Positions 6,679 to 6,906 of a stretch of 6,906 nucleotides of DNA are shown here, piece after piece. A program made the translations under genes and the position numbers. The notes under the pieces are model-generated. The model was not told where the DNA came from and did no database searches. It saw only the letters and a program-made list of their open reading frames with translations. The first letter of the stretch is position 1. Each line of letters opens with the position of its first letter. Source of the stretch: Elusimicrobiota bacterium (GTDB lineage: Bacteria > Elusimicrobiota > Endomicrobiia > CG1-02-37-114 > JAHJSO01); the NCBI GenBank assembly GCA_018830385.1, contig JAHJSO010000071.1, positions 1-6,906 on the forward strand, written 5' to 3'.

Positions 6679-6906
6679 AAGAGAAACTCCATCATGAGGG
6701 ATTTTCCTTCCAGAACGTTCATGACCTCGTCCATAGTGTTCTTCCCGTAATTCAAAACGCTCACCGGCGTCCTGCCGAATATTTTCATTATTTCATCCGG
6801 CGGGTATTTCGCAAGGTCGCTTTCCTTAGATGCCCTGTCAAGGTTCACCGCGAAGTACCGCGTTATGGCGCCTGCATCCGTATTGAGTTTCATTTCATAA
6901 ATGCCC
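6630..6906 (-). CDS. BatA-like VWA membrane protein, C-terminal fragment cut by window edge
   Basis: Only the last 91 complete codons are present; the frame has no stop up to base 6906, and the residues just before the first internal Met (GIYE) fit the family, so that Met is not the start. The fragment matches the conserved end of large BatA-like proteins (aerotolerance-regulator N-terminal domain plus VWA): GIYE...YFAVNLDRASKESDLAKY is the typical final beta-sandwich ending with the FAVN and ESDL motifs, followed by one last membrane helix (about 69-90 of the visible part) and a short tail ending ANA. Such proteins sit in the inner membrane and are usually encoded downstream of MoxR and DUF58 genes, which would lie beyond the right edge. 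Its VWA domain is outside the window, so its MIDAS state cannot be judged. Its last 49 bases also encode the start of the DUF4159 protein in another frame. Confidence 0.85.
   Translation of the reverse strand, partial: GIYEMKLNTDAGAITRYFAVNLDRASKESDLAKYPPDEIMKIFGRTPVSVLNYGKNTMDEVMNVLEGKSLMMEFLLCVLLFSIIEVILANA
6687..6690 (-). promoter_or_regulatory. ribosome binding site of the DUF4159 gene
   Basis: GGAG on the minus strand, 8 bases before ATG 6678, inside the coding region of the upstream BatA-like gene. It decides the start of the DUF4159 gene in favour of the overlapping ATG; I see no well-placed alternative start downstream of the upstream gene's stop. Confidence 0.6.

Overview
All genes read on the minus strand, so transcription runs from right to left. 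No stretch over 300 bases lacks a gene. The two outermost genes are cut by the window edges. Base composition looks balanced by eye, and nothing suggests a phage, plasmid or CRISPR locus. The gene content suggests an uncultured Gram-negative-type bacterium, for example from the Omnitrophota/Elusimicrobiota/Planctomycetota area or a related candidate phylum. The reasons are a BatA-like/DUF4159/VWA envelope cluster, DUF2723 membrane glycosyltransferases fused to TPRs, and a GTCATTGCGA-type interspersed palindrome. This assignment is an inference, not a proven taxonomy.

Right half (3709-6906), upstream in transcription: a tightly packed operon fragment. It holds the C-terminal end of a BatA-like VWA membrane protein (6630-6906), a DUF4159 protein with a signal peptide (5893-6678, overlapping the previous gene by 49 bases), and a 726-residue membrane protein with a complete VWA MIDAS site and a glutamine-amidotransferase-like domain (3709-5889, 3 bases after the previous gene). 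In many bacteria these three follow a MoxR AAA+ ATPase gene and a DUF58 gene. Those would be expected just beyond the right edge.

Middle (3576-3708): a 133-base gap mostly filled by a 99-base imperfect palindrome (3596-3694) of the REP/MITE-like interspersed type.

Left half (1-3575): two tandem, clearly paralogous DUF2723 (GT117-like, GT-C fold) membrane proteins. The first (1464-3575) has a C-terminal TPR block and a recent in-frame 33-base tandem duplication inside a membrane segment. The second (1-1424) is open to the left edge, with 474 codons visible and its C-terminus missing.

Taken together, the window joins a chaperone/VWA-type envelope module to a pair of presumed lipid-linked-sugar-dependent protein glycosyltransferases. 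Whether they work together is open: the palindromic spacer and the lack of a clear ribosome binding site before the first DUF2723 gene suggest they may be separate transcription units.
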